Shown: positions 46,979 through 56,181 of the stretch, one piece after another | Layout of the letters: every line of letters begins with the position of its first letter | Position numbering within the stretch: position 1 is the stretch's first letter | NCBI RefSeq assembly: GCF_042186555.1 | Contig: NC_133326.1 | Span: 584,454,840-584,518,839, forward strand | Reading direction: 5' to 3' | DNA: 64,000 nucleotides | Source of the DNA: Aquarana catesbeiana | Lineage: Eukaryota; Chordata; Amphibia; Anura; Ranidae | Notes under the pieces: generated by a model | Told to the model about the DNA's origin: nothing | Seen by the model: the letters and a program-made list of their open reading frames with translations, nothing else | The model's database searches: none | Position numbers and translations under genes: made by a program

Positions 46979-47940
46979 TAAGCAAGAAACTTACTCTGTT
47001 AGGGCAGGACCACTGTCTGGAGGACCTTTTGCCCAAATGCCTGTTCTTTATCAGCAACCAGGTCCAAGCGGTAATGCTTTGCGAACGTGGAGTAGCTGGA
47101 CCACGTCGCTGCTCTGCAGATCTCCTTTGGAGTGGCACTGGCTTTCTCTGCCCACGAAGTTGAAACCGCCCTAATTGAATGTGCCTTAACTAGCGGTGTT
47201 TGCCTCCCTGCCAACCTGTATGCCTCTAAAACTGTCATCCTTATCCATCTGGTGATCGTGGATTCTGATGCTTTAAATCCTTTGCGTTATCCCGCAAAAT
47301 TCACAAACAAAGATTCTGTCTTCCTGAAATCTTTGCTGATATCTAAATAAACTAAAAGGCTACACCTTACGTCAACTAAGCTGAATTCTCCTTCCTCATC
47401 GACCTCTGAGGAGTAAAATGTTGGCAGGATAATGTCCTGAGTTCTATGAAAAGTAGAAGAAACTTTGGGGAGGAAACTAGGATCTGTTTTAAGCACAACC
47501 CTATCCTCCAAAATTAACAAAAATGGATCTCTAATCGAGAGCGCCTGCAGCTCACTCACTCTTCTGGCTGAGGTGATTGCAATCAAAAAGGCTGTTTTTA
47601 GTACCACCCACTTAATGTCAGATTTTTCCAGAGGTTCAAAGGGACTCTTTGTAAGTGTGCTGAGGACCAAGGACAGATCCCAGGAGGGACAAGCTCTGAC
47701 CTTCACTGGCCTGAACTTCCTGGACTTGGAGAGAGCCCAAAACGATCCTCAAGGCGGCAGCCTGTACCTTCAGGGTGCTAATAGAAAGACCTAATTCCAC
47801 TCCTGCCTGAAAAAAGGCCAACACTGCTGGAATTCCTGGTTCCTCCTGCCCCTGTTCTGCTAACCAGGAATTGAACCTCTTCCAGACCTTGGTGTAGATA
47901 GCCCTGGTTACTGGTTTACGGCATTCTAAGTCTTGATGAC
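46960..47940 (-). pseudogene. DIRS tyrosine recombinase, frame-disrupted
   Basis: The recombinase cuts and joins DNA through a 3'-phosphotyrosine using an R...HxxR...Y set. Three pieces are seen in order on the minus strand. 47824-47636 gives the N-terminal helical part (GVELGLSISTLKVQAAALRI). 47706-47287 carries AITSARRVSELQAL, with the first catalytic Arg at about 47561. 47238-46999 carries HSIR (residues 20-23 of that piece) and FAKHYRLDLV with the likely nucleophile Tyr at residue 56. The pieces overlap in different frames, so at least two shifts break the gene. All expected catalytic residues survive at the protein level. The conserved AATWSSYSTF block supports the DIRS subfamily. Confidence 0.9.
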
Positions 47941-47963
47941 TCTTTCTGAAAACCCTTGAGCCC

Positions 47964-48752
47964 TTAACAGCTGTTCCTCAGATACCACGCTGTAAGTCTG
48001 AGGGTCTCTATCTGAGGATGTCGGATAGGACCCTGTGAAACCAGATCCTCCCTCATCAGAAGAGGAATTGGAGGATATATGGCCAACCTCTTTAGGACTG
48101 CAAACCAGGCCCTCCTTGGCCAAAACGGGGCTACCAAAATGAAATCGGTTTCCTGGGTCAGACATTTTTGGAGGACCGCCGCAACTAACCTTACTTGGGG
48201 GAAGGCATAGCAAAGGTTGAAGTGCCATGCATTGGCGAAGGTATCAATCCCTCTGGCTCGATCCAGCGAGTGCAGGGAGAACAACTGAGCAACTTTCTTG
48301 TAGCTTTCTGAGGCGAACAGATCCACCTCTGGTATGCCCCAGGTCTTCACAACCTGCTCGAACACTTCCTGGTTGAGTGACCATTCGTCCTGTTTTACTC
48401 GCTGATGACTGAGAAAGTCTGCCAGAGAGTTCTGAGTCCCCTTTAAATATACTGCTGTCAGAGAAGACAGGTTTGATTCGGCCCAAGCGAAAATTTCGCC
48501 TGCTATCATCTGTAGTGCAGGGCTCCTGGTCCCCCCCTGCTTGTTTATGTATGCGACAACGGCCGCATTGTCCGACCTTACTTGAAGGTGCCGTCCCCTT
48601 ATTATTTGCTGGAAGGCCTCTAGCACCCTCTGCACTGCCAGTAACTCCCTCTGATTCGAGGTCCACGTGGCTTCCACCTGAGACCAAGATCCTTGAGCCA
48701 GATCCTTTTCCAGGTGGGCACCCCAGCCGAAAGAGCTGGTGTCTGTTGTCAC
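47964..48752 (-). CDS. DIRS RNase H and C-terminal extension, open for 262 codons
   Basis: Retroelement RNase H removes RNA from the RNA-DNA hybrid. The catalytic set is visible as Asp4 (TTDTSSFGWG), Glu36 (NQRELLA), Asp61 (VRSDNAAVVAYIN) and Asp112 (GTQNSLADFLS). From about residue 130 comes the extension usual in DIRS polyproteins: WGIPEVDLFAS, a DTFANAW block, VAPFWPRRAWFAVL and LRLTAWYL near the end. It would normally be the 3' part of one RT-RNase H polyprotein. Here it is open from an internal Met, and the RT upstream lies in other frames. No separate methyltransferase motif was recognised. It is the longest open frame in the window. Confidence 0.9.
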   Translation of the reverse strand: MTTDTSSFGWGAHLEKDLAQGSWSQVEATWTSNQRELLAVQRVLEAFQQIIRGRHLQVRSDNAAVVAYINKQGGTRSPALQMIAGEIFAWAESNLSSLTAVYLKGTQNSLADFLSHQRVKQDEWSLNQEVFEQVVKTWGIPEVDLFASESYKKVAQLFSLHSLDRARGIDTFANAWHFNLCYAFPQVRLVAAVLQKCLTQETDFILVAPFWPRRAWFAVLKRLAIYPPIPLLMREDLVSQGPIRHPQIETLRLTAWYLRNSC

Positions 48753-48773
48753 CGCCAGAGATGTTGTTCTGAA

Positions 48774-49902
48774 TCACAAAAGACCCCTGTCCAGATTGTG
48801 ATTGACTCGCCACCACCATAGTGTCCTTTTGACTCTGGTGGATATAGGCATAGGCTGAACCAAACCCCACTGGCTGCCATCCCAGCACTGCAGAAGGAGA
48901 GCCTGTAACGGGCGCTGGTGAAACCTTGCCCAAGGGACTGCTGGAAAACGGGATATCATTAACCCTATCACCCTTATGACATCTCTGACATGGACTTCCT
49001 GAATGGTCAGAAGCTGCGCTACCGCTAGAACCACTTTATCTTCTCTGATGGGAGAAATACCTTGTTCTCTATTGATGAAATCCTGTATCCCACATACTGT
49101 ACTTCCTGGGTTGGGATCAGCTGGGACTTGTCCCAATTGATCAACCAAGAGAACGCAGGAAAAGTTGAGCCTCCTGTAAGTTCTTTTCTAGCTGCCGATA
49201 AGAGTGGGCGAGAAACAGAAGATCGTCCAGATAGGGGATCACTGTAATGGCCCTGGCACGCAGTAGAGCTAGGGCCTCTGCCAGGACCTTCGTGAAAATC
49301 CTCGGAGAGGATGCTAGTCCAAACGGAAGTGCCCTGAATTGGAAGTGGAGAACTTCTGAATTCACTTTGACTGCCAGTCTGAGGAATTTCTGGAGATCCC
49401 GATGTATCGGCACATGCAAATACGTGCCCCTGAGGTTGATCCTCGCCATATAACAATCGGGAAACAGGAGATTAGTTACCGTGAAGACTCCATCCTGAAA
49501 CGCTTGTATCTGATAAATTTGTTCAGGGGCGGAGATTGAGAATCAAGTGAACTTGCCTGACGGCTTTTGGACTACGAACACATGGGCGTATACCCCCTGG
49601 CCGTGTTCCGCATCTGGTACTTGGCTGATAACCTGTTGATCCAACAGCTCTCCCAACAACAAACTCAGAGCTCCTGCTTTCTTCCGGTCTCTGGGTAACG
49701 AGGTAACTAAAAATATGGGTGGAGGAACGGCACTGAACTCCAACTTGTAGCCAATTTCTATTATCTTTAATATAAACGAGCTTGAAGTTGCATTGGTCCA
49801 TTGTGGGAGGAAGTCCCCCAACCTTCCTCCCACCGGAACACAGGAGTCACTGGGGCTTTGGGGTGGTCTGAGGAGGACTGAATAATATTCCTCCTCTACC
49901 AT
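48774..49902 (-). pseudogene. DIRS reverse transcriptase, shifted and with motif A Asp replaced
   Basis: RT copies the element RNA. The finger region (49902-49543) shows VGGRLGDFLPQW, IIEIGYKLEF and VFVVQKPSGKF. The palm (49449-49141) shows NLRGTYLHVPIH, where motif A normally has Asp and here has Asn (codon AAC, residue 5 of that piece). It then shows LPFGLASSPRIFTKVL (motif B) and PYLDDLLFLAHS with the intact Asp pair of motif C at residues 75-76. The connection region continues to 48774. A gap at 49543-49449 contains a shift. The Asn change alone would abolish polymerisation, and the shifts separate the domains, so this copy cannot reverse-transcribe itself. Confidence 0.9.
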
Positions 49903-49965
49903 GTCCCTTGTCCAGTGTTTTTTAGGACAACTCTCTCTCTCCTGTTGGGTCTGCTGCCTGAAACC

Positions 49966-51113
49966 TCAAGAAAGGAGTCTACCCTCAGGTTTCTTTTTTT
50001 TCTCCGGGAAAGCCTTCTTGTCCTGGGTACGTTCCAAGGCCTCCTGAAGCCCAGGTCCACAGAGGTGATTGCCCGAGAAAGGCAATCCACAAAGCTTGAG
50101 TTTTGATGCTGCATCTCCTGACCAAGCTTTCAACCATACAGCCCTTCTTGCAGCATTTACCAAAGCTGCAGACCTGGCTGCTAGCTTTACAGATTCCGCA
50201 GAAGCATCAGCTAAAAACCCCACTGCTTTAAATAATAAAGGAAAATATTTTAGCAGTTGTCGTCGGGACGTGCCTGCACAAATGTAGGACTGCAACTGGG
50301 TTAACCAGCATTCTAGATTTCTGGCCAAACAGGTGGCTGCAAGGGCTGGTTTAAGCCCAATAAAAGAGGCATCCCAAGCCCTCTTTAGCAATACATCACC
50401 CCTTTTATCCATGGGGTCCTTAAGGGATCCCAGGTCGTTGAATGCCAAATCCGTCTTTTTGGAAACCTTTGCCAATGGTGCATCCAACTTAGGGATCTTG
50501 TTCCAAGGATTGGGCCGTGTCCTTTTCAAAGGGAAATCTACGTTTAAGACTGCCTGAAAAGAACGGTCTTCATTCAGGGTGCTCCCAACTCCAGCAAGAT
50601 AGCTTATACTAGAGATTTGTGTACAGGAAAACCTCTGGATTTCTGTGCAGAGACGCCCTGATACATAAGGTCATGCTTAGAAAGCTGTACCGACTCCTCT
50701 CTGATCTTTAAAGTGTCATAAATCACCTTTAGCAAGTCCCCCACATCGTCCAGTGTCAATCTGTACCTGGACCCTCTGGAGAAATCTTCCTCATTCTCAG
50801 AATCAGACCCCGAGTCCACTTGAGAAGAGGCAAGCGATCTGGGTTCCCTCTATCTTCCATATCCTCCTGACTGGGCTCAGATAGAATAGGCATACTTGCT
50901 GTTCTAGATATGGGCACAGAGGGACCCTGCATCCTATCCATCATTCCTTTAAATGATTTGAATGTGGATGCAATCTCGTATTTCACAGACGTAAGGATTT
51001 TATGACACTCTGTCATAGAATCATCCTTAAACTGCTGACACATTCAGGGCAAAGTGGTTTCTCCCAATTGGAGCCTAGCTTTGACCCACAAACGGCACAT
51101 TTTCTCCTGGGAG
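49966..51113 (-). pseudogene. DIRS gag-like protein with CxxC-x13-CxxC motif, frameshifted
   Basis: Near the N-terminus the minus strand encodes KCAVCGSKLGSNWEK and PLCPEC, a zinc-ribbon-like set with two CxxC pairs 13 residues apart. That frame stops soon after. The next frame (51043-50756) gives a Lys/Glu/Ser-rich segment, then 50819-50604 an acidic segment (SGSDSENEEDFSRG) and helices. 50529-49966 is the best conserved part, a 187-residue helical region with PKLDAPLAKVSKKT, SLKDPMDKRGDVLLKRAW and an Ala-rich AARSAALVNAARRAVWL stretch. It ends in a Lys-rich tail (PEKKKKPEGR). The wording matches gag regions of vertebrate DIRS elements that I know. At least two frameshifts break it. Confidence 0.82.
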
Positions 51114-51936
51114 GCTGTATCTGGGACTTGTCCTGTGCTTTACCCTGAAAGCAAAAAGAAAGACAGAAACACCCATAAGAGCCTATCCCCAACCCTCACC
51201 ACCACTGTGCTTAGATCAGAGGGAAGGAGAGAAGTGTCTAGCCCCTCACCTGTGGTTCCCCACCCAGGAAAAGACTTTGGTCGCAAGCACCCTACCCCCT
51301 CCCAGAGTAAGCTATCGTCTGCCCTCACCACGCTTACCTGAGAGGTCCTGGTGCCAGAAGAATCGGAGTCGACCACCTGGGATGCTGCAGTACCCTCCAT
51401 GGCTCCTCGGTGTTTGTCACAGCCTCTACTGGATCTACACTGGCTCTGAAAGGCCAAACAAACCACACGCCGCACCCGGAGACCAGAACCTTGTCTCGCG
51501 TTGCCCCTGATGATGTGGCTCCGCCGGAAGCTGTGTCACTTCTGTTCGTTGGAGCACAGAAGCCCCTCCTCTGATGCACACCATGTCCTCTCCTACACCC
51601 GGAAGAGCCAGGTAGCATGCACTCCTGCGATGGACGCTGTCCGCTCACCGACCGAGCCACAGGAGGACAGAGGGTAGGTGTGTGCGGCGAAATGGAGGCA
51701 GGGACCCGCTGCAATCTTCAGGGGTCCAACTCTCTCCGAGTTTTTAGGCAGCAATGTGCTAGCAGCCCTCTCTTCCCTGCTTTAGACAGAGGGGCGCTTG
51801 GGCTGAGGAGAAGGTACGCCAGAGGCTCATCCAGGACAGTCCTGGGACATAGAGCTCCCCAGGTTCCTCACATGCTTCCTTCCCGCCGGCAGGAAACACA
51901 AAAAACTGAAGGGGAAGGCCTGGAGGACCTCCTTTT
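51114..51936 (-). other. DIRS 5' leader, GC-rich, no convincing protein
   Basis: Lying between the terminal repeat and the gag-like region, this is the expected untranslated leader or promoter zone. Long frames occur on both strands because of high GC, but their composition (Pro, Arg, Ser, Trp) looks random. No TATA box is seen, which is usual for DIRS. Confidence 0.55.
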
Positions 51937-52010
51937 AACCATTTGGGTGAATGTGTTTCCTGTCCCTGAGGGAGGAGCCCTATGTCTCAGAGGCTGTCCT
52001 GGAAGACGAT
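51937..52010 (-). repeat. DIRS inverted terminal repeat, high-coordinate copy
   Basis: Its inverse runs GTCTTCCAGGACAGCCTCTG, with differences such as GACATAGGGCTCC against GATATAAGACTCC in the partner. Outside it, AGAAAGAGGGTTAC matches the inverse of GTAACTCTTTTTCT beyond the low copy, so the repeat probably extends about 20 bp further. Confidence 0.92.
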
Positions 52011-52059
52011 AATAGAAAGAGGGTTACATTTGAGGTCTGGTACTGATAATAAAAAAAAG

Positions 52060-52325
52060 AAGGGCCCTTTCACACTGATATGCTTTTGTGCAGCTTGATG
52101 ACCCATTTACACAGATGTGCTTTTGATGCATTCCCATTGATTTACAAATGGAAGGTACCTTTTTGGTGCTCTTTTGAAAAACCTTTATTAAAGATGCAGC
52201 ATGTAGGACCGCAGCGCACCTGCAGTGTGAACAGTTATATAGGATTTAATAGCGAATAGTTTTCATGCGCTTTTGTTGCACTGGAAAAGAATGGCAAAAG
52301 CACACCAATGTGAAAGGGGCCAAAA
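52060..52325. mobile_element. 'GGGCCCTTTCACAC' MITE
   Basis: AAGGGCCCTTTCACACTGAT opens it, and the right end inverted is TTGGCCCCTTTCACATTGG. The interior has GATGCATTCCCATTGATTT. It belongs to the same broad group as the elements at 42.3 and 27.8 kb. It sits next to the DIRS terminal repeat. Confidence 0.65.
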
Positions 52326-52694
52326 CCCTGGCTCTTAATTGCCATTTCAGTACATCCCCAAGTTGTCATGTCTTTGTGGATCTGGTTGCTGTAGAGGCTG
52401 GGGGGCAGAGAGACCTAAAATGGTGCAATACAACCAATACACCTTAGGGGAATGCTGAATAGCCAAGGTCATCAAAAAGGTCCTTGACAGGCATGGACCG
52501 CAATCTCTTCGCTTACTTTCCAGGGCTCTTTTGTGAGCTCAGGATTGCTGTTTGTCCAAGGGGACCAAAGATTTCAAAAATTACTGCAGGAAGTAGCACA
52601 TCAGCTTCTTCAGAGACTATTAAGGCTGTCTGCCTGCCAAAAGGCACTGTAAATAAAAAAGAAAGGGTCACATCTGAGATTAAGAGATAGATCC

Positions 52695-53043
52695 ACTAAA
52701 AGCCTGGTATACACAATGAGATTATCGGACGAAGGATCTTTTCTGCAAATGAAGAGGTTATTAAAGTTAAACAAATTTTCGTACAACAGAATAAAAATTC
52801 AGAAGTAATGTAATGTATTCCATTGTATTTGTATTGTATTTTCAGACTAAAACTGTACTGATTAAAAGAAAATCATACGATCTGGTATCGTACGAGGAAA
52901 ATGTGTGTGTTTGTCCCTTTGGATAATTTCAGACGAACGGTCATGATCAGCTCTCGAAAGCTGTGTACTAACAATCAGATTATCGGACGATCGCTTAGAA
53001 AGCGGTATTTGTCTGATTTTCTGATCATGTGTACTAGGCTTTA
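52695..53043. mobile_element. MITE with 'AAGCCTGGTATACAC' ends
   Basis: The left end is TAAAAGCCTGGTATACACAA, and the right end inverted is TAAAGCCTAGTACACATGAT. Both continue into GATTATCGGACGA and AAATCAGACAAAT words. The interior GGGACAAACACACACATTTT (inverted) matches 24.4 kb. It is non-coding. Confidence 0.75.
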
Positions 53044-53264
53044 GACACAGTCTTCAAGAGGTATCAATCCCACACATGCATAGAGCTGCAGAGAGGGAGA
53101 TCACACTACTGGGTTGGCAAAATATTGTAGAAAAAAAGCGCAGAACAGGCGCTACACTGTTAACATAGATGATACCTATACTGCAACGCTTTGTAGGCTA
53201 AAATTGTGTACCAATCTGACAATAGAGCAAATAGATTTGCAATTCCACTGCAGTCGCAATGGTG

Positions 53265-53480
53265 TTAATTTACTAAAACATGAGTGTAACATCTGGTGCT
53301 GCCCTGCATAGAAACCAGCTTTCAGGTTTTTTGTCAAAGCTTAATTGGACAAGCTGAAATTAGAAGCTGATTGGCTACCACACAGAGCTTGCACTCTGCA
53401 GTTTTAATACATTAACCCCAGTGTTCTATGACACAAGAATGGGGGTTATTCCCATCATGCACTCTATAGTTTTAGTAAAT
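53265..53480. repeat. 'TTTACTAAA' dispersed repeat, another copy
   Basis: AATTTACTAAAACATGAGTG, CATAGAAACCAGC and AGCTTAATTGGACAAGCTGA match the copy at 35.5 kb. AGTTTTAGTAAATCAACCCC at the far end inverts the start. Confidence 0.6.
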
Positions 53481-54496
53481 CAACCCCAATATGTCCATCA
53501 CTGCTCTTCAACACATCTACAGTACAGCAGTCATAGGTTATAGAAATGTTCAATTTCTGTGGGGCCAACAACCAAGACAGCCAGGAGGAAGAGCATAACT
53601 GGAAATTCTTGGCATGGGATTTAAAACTAGTGGTATGGGAACATACAAGAGTGCGCTACTTGCACACCCCACTAAATCCTTTGTTTTGCTGATCCATTCA
53701 ATCCATCCAATAAAGTGGTCTAAACTTTAGCTGCAGTCTATCAAAAAACACTTGATATTTTATATATGGTGGAGTTTCGCCAACTAGATTCAAATAAGTC
53801 AGTAACATGTTTCACTCAACATTCTCCATACTGAGAAAAAAAAACTGCTAACCAGAAGACAAACGATGTAGGTAGCACTCTGATAATCAGCCCCTGTTAT
53901 AACATAAAAGCAAAGTGTCTCAGCTTGCCTCCTTCGGAGGCTACAACCCTCTGCCCCCGTTTCACCTTCCATGGGTTTTGCCATAGTGGCCTCCCTACAT
54001 CTTTTGTCCGTTGATTTCAGAGGGCTGGGCAAGCCAGCACCCAACAGCATTGTTAGTCACTAGATTCAAACAAGCAAGATGCCGCTACAGGTGAGCAGTC
54101 ACTACAGTCCGGATGCACTGGGAGCAAGCCACGGCTCTTTGTTGGCTGTCATTTGCTATATTTGGAATAAAATTGTTGGAACGTTCCTGTGGTGTGCAGC
54201 CATTCTTTTCTTCCTATTGTTAGTCACTGTTTGTGTTAGCGCCTGGAGTGGGACTAACCAGAGGAGTGCAACTCCAATGTACTGGTCACGGTAGGTTGGT
54301 GGACTTAGAAAGTCACATTTGTCTATAAAAATTACCAAAACAGCAATATGGTTTTAAGGTGGTGAAACTATTAAACTTTAACCATAGCTAGAGGAATATG
54401 GTATTGCACAAAAGTACTAAACATGGACTTCAAAACACACCGTTATGCCATAGGTCCAGTCTTGTGTTTAACTACACTAAACAGAAGAGTGACTCA

Positions 54497-54914
54497 TTAA
54501 AAGGGGTTGTAAACCCTCTTTTTTTTTTTTTTTTTTTAAAACTTCTAGTGACCGGCCCCCCAGCCCCCCCGTTTTACTCACCTGAGCCCTGGAATTTCCC
54601 ACGGCGGAGACGCGCTCTTCCTCTGCCCGGGGTTCTCAGCTTGATTGGATAGATTGATAGCAGAGCAGCCATTGGCTCCCACTGCTGTCAATCAAATCCA
54701 ATGACATGAAGCTGGGGGGGCGGGACCCCCAGGAGAGTGTTTCTCCTAGGGGGTTATACGATGCGGGGAGGAGCTACCAGCGCCGCCGGGGGACCCCAGA
54801 AGAGGATGATCAGGGCCACTCTGTGCAAAACGAACTGTACAGTGGAGGCAAGTATGACATGTTTACTATAAAAAAAAAAAAAAAAAAAAAAACACATAGC
54901 TTTACAATCACTAA
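54497..54914. mobile_element. TTAA-type MITE, copy 5, ends 18 bp from an exon
   Basis: TTAAAAGGGGTTGTAAACCC opens it and CTTTACAATCACTAA closes it (TTAA degraded to CTAA). The interior has TTGGCTCCCACTGCTGTCAA and CCCCAGAAGAGGATGATCAG. T- and A-runs lie just inside both ends. The right end is only 18 bp from the 54933 boundary of a host exon, within the intron just past its 5' splice site. Confidence 0.82.
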
Positions 54915-54932
54915 GATGTGTGATCTACTCAC

Positions 54933-55002
54933 CCAGTGTCATTATCCTGCTCAGCTCGCAGCATAGTGAACCACTGTTGCTTGTATACAAAGGACAGCCA
55001 CT
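54933..55002 (-). CDS. Host gene exon (70 nt)
   Basis: The minus strand has a pyrimidine-rich acceptor TTTTGTTTTTCAG and donor GG|GTGAGT, both strong. In the frame that continues cleanly into the 41.5-kb exon it encodes WLSFVYKQQWFTMLRAEQDN and DT, with split codons at both ends (2 bases at the start, 2 at the end). A second frame is also open, but joining it to the 41.5-kb exon meets a stop. The alternating aromatic and charged residues suggest a surface helix or strand pair. The TTAA MITE lies just past the donor. Family unknown. Confidence 0.7.
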
Positions 55003-55880
55003 CTGAAAAACAAAATAGGGCAGGGATTACCTTCTCTTTAAACAATTGCGGCACTTTGCCAGTGTATTATAAAATCTACACATGAACAAACCTGTATCCT
55101 CTAACACCAAAAACAAGAAAATATTAAAAACAAAATGTATTGCGCTTTTTGTATGCATTTTCTTTCACATGCAGAAAAGTGTGTGTGGCATCCATAAGAT
55201 GCAGAGAATAAAGGCAGGTGTAAGGAAAATGTAAATCCTGTGCACATGTGCTAAGGAGATGCATCTTTACTGACCAACCCATGGGCAAAAGGAATTGACT
55301 TGAACCCAAATAAGCATCAGAGAAGATGGTAGATGGAGTAGAGGGGTAGCTTTGAACTAAGAGCTCTAGAAAAGGGCCAACAGAGATATTAGATTGCCAT
55401 AATGTGCAAGTATGTTGTTCACAACAGCTTATGGCTCTTTGAACCATTATCAACACACATGCACAAAGGCAGAGCCTGATTAGTTTGAAGTACTGGCCCC
55501 TCTATCAGTCTATTGATGTGTGGTGTACTGCAAAAGGATATTGAAATAATTAATGATACCTAAATTCATAAGATATGCTTCACATCCATGTGTTTCAGTA
55601 GTGCATGCATAGAAGTAACACGCCATGAAAGTATAAGCATTAATTTAGAATGACACCCCACTGTACTAAAGGAATGCACCTCCCATCTACCTGTACTTCA
55701 CAACGCATGTTAAAATTCATGCATTAATGGGATTTTGGGTATTTTTAAATATTGAAACAGTACACCAAGTAAAAGCTTTCTGTCCTTAAAAGGGAATACA
55801 AATAATTTGGGCATGCAAAACAGAGCTATAGCAAAGTTAACAGATCTATGCTGGAACTCAATGACTTGTGTTTAGGAAGG
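55003..55880. other. Intron upstream of the 55.0-kb exon, nothing recognised
   Basis: No repeat edge was recognised. A 110-codon minus-strand frame at 55124-55456 has no acceptor-donor pair in phase with the exon. Confidence 0.4.
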
Positions 55881-55891
55881 GATTATACATA

Positions 55892-56039
55892 GGTGCTCAA
55901 CCTGTGGCCCTCCAGCTGTTGTAGGACTACAAGTCCCATGATGCATTGCAAGGCTGAGAGTTACAAGCACGACTTCCAAAGACAGAGGATGATGGGACTT
56001 GTAATTCCGCAACAGCTGGAGGGCCACAGGTTGAGCACC
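55892..56039. mobile_element. Foldback MITE with perfect 30-bp terminal inverted repeat
   Basis: GGTGCTCAACCTGTGGCCCT at the left is exactly inverted at the right, and identity runs for 30 bp through CCAGCTGTTG. The inner arms continue with ACTACAAGTCCCATGATGC. No convincing target duplication was found at these edges. Confidence 0.85.
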
Positions 56040-56051
56040 CATGCCTTACAG

Positions 56052-56181
56052 CAGGGGTCTCCAAACTATTTCCCTCAGTTGTTCAGGAACTACAATTCCC
56101 ATCATGCCTAGTTGTGTCTGTGAATGTCAGAGTTTTACAATGCCTCATGGGAAGTTTAGTTCCGTAGTTTGGAGATCCCTG
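56052..56181. mobile_element. hAT-type MITE, 130 bp, next to the previous one
   Basis: CAGGGGTCTCCAAACTATTT and the inverse CAGGGATCTCCAAACTACGG are its ends. CCTTACAG (56044-56051) and CCTTAAAG (56182-56189) match at 7 of 8. It is close to the 43.4-kb copy internally. Confidence 0.88.

Larger units (their letters stand above)
46667..52030 (-). mobile_element. DIRS-type tyrosine-recombinase retrotransposon, about 5.4 kb
   Basis: Read on the minus strand, the order is inverted terminal repeat, gag-like region with zinc motif, reverse transcriptase, RNase H, a C-terminal DIRS extension, tyrosine recombinase, inverted terminal repeat. This is the DIRS1 arrangement. DIRS elements integrate a circular DNA using a Tyr recombinase instead of a DDE integrase, and make no target duplication. 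Every domain is visible, but gag, RT and recombinase contain shifts or stops. Its local GC is higher than the surrounding intron. It lies in the intron between the 55.0- and 41.5-kb exons, in gene orientation. The exact outer ends are uncertain by tens of bases. Confidence 0.92.

Noticed and set aside
48473..48772. 99-codon plus-strand frame opposite the RNase H gene, and similar shadows at 47.1-47.8 kb
   Set aside because: They are antisense shadows of the clear RNase H and recombinase coding text.
51054..52012. Several plus- and minus-strand frames of 70-130 codons in the DIRS leader
   Set aside because: They overlap each other in GC-rich DNA, lack motifs, and those near 51.95 kb only translate the terminal repeat.
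55124..55456. 110-codon minus-strand frame upstream of the 55.0-kb exon
   Set aside because: There is no acceptor-donor pair in the right phase, and the composition is Ser/Cys/Leu-rich without domain signal.
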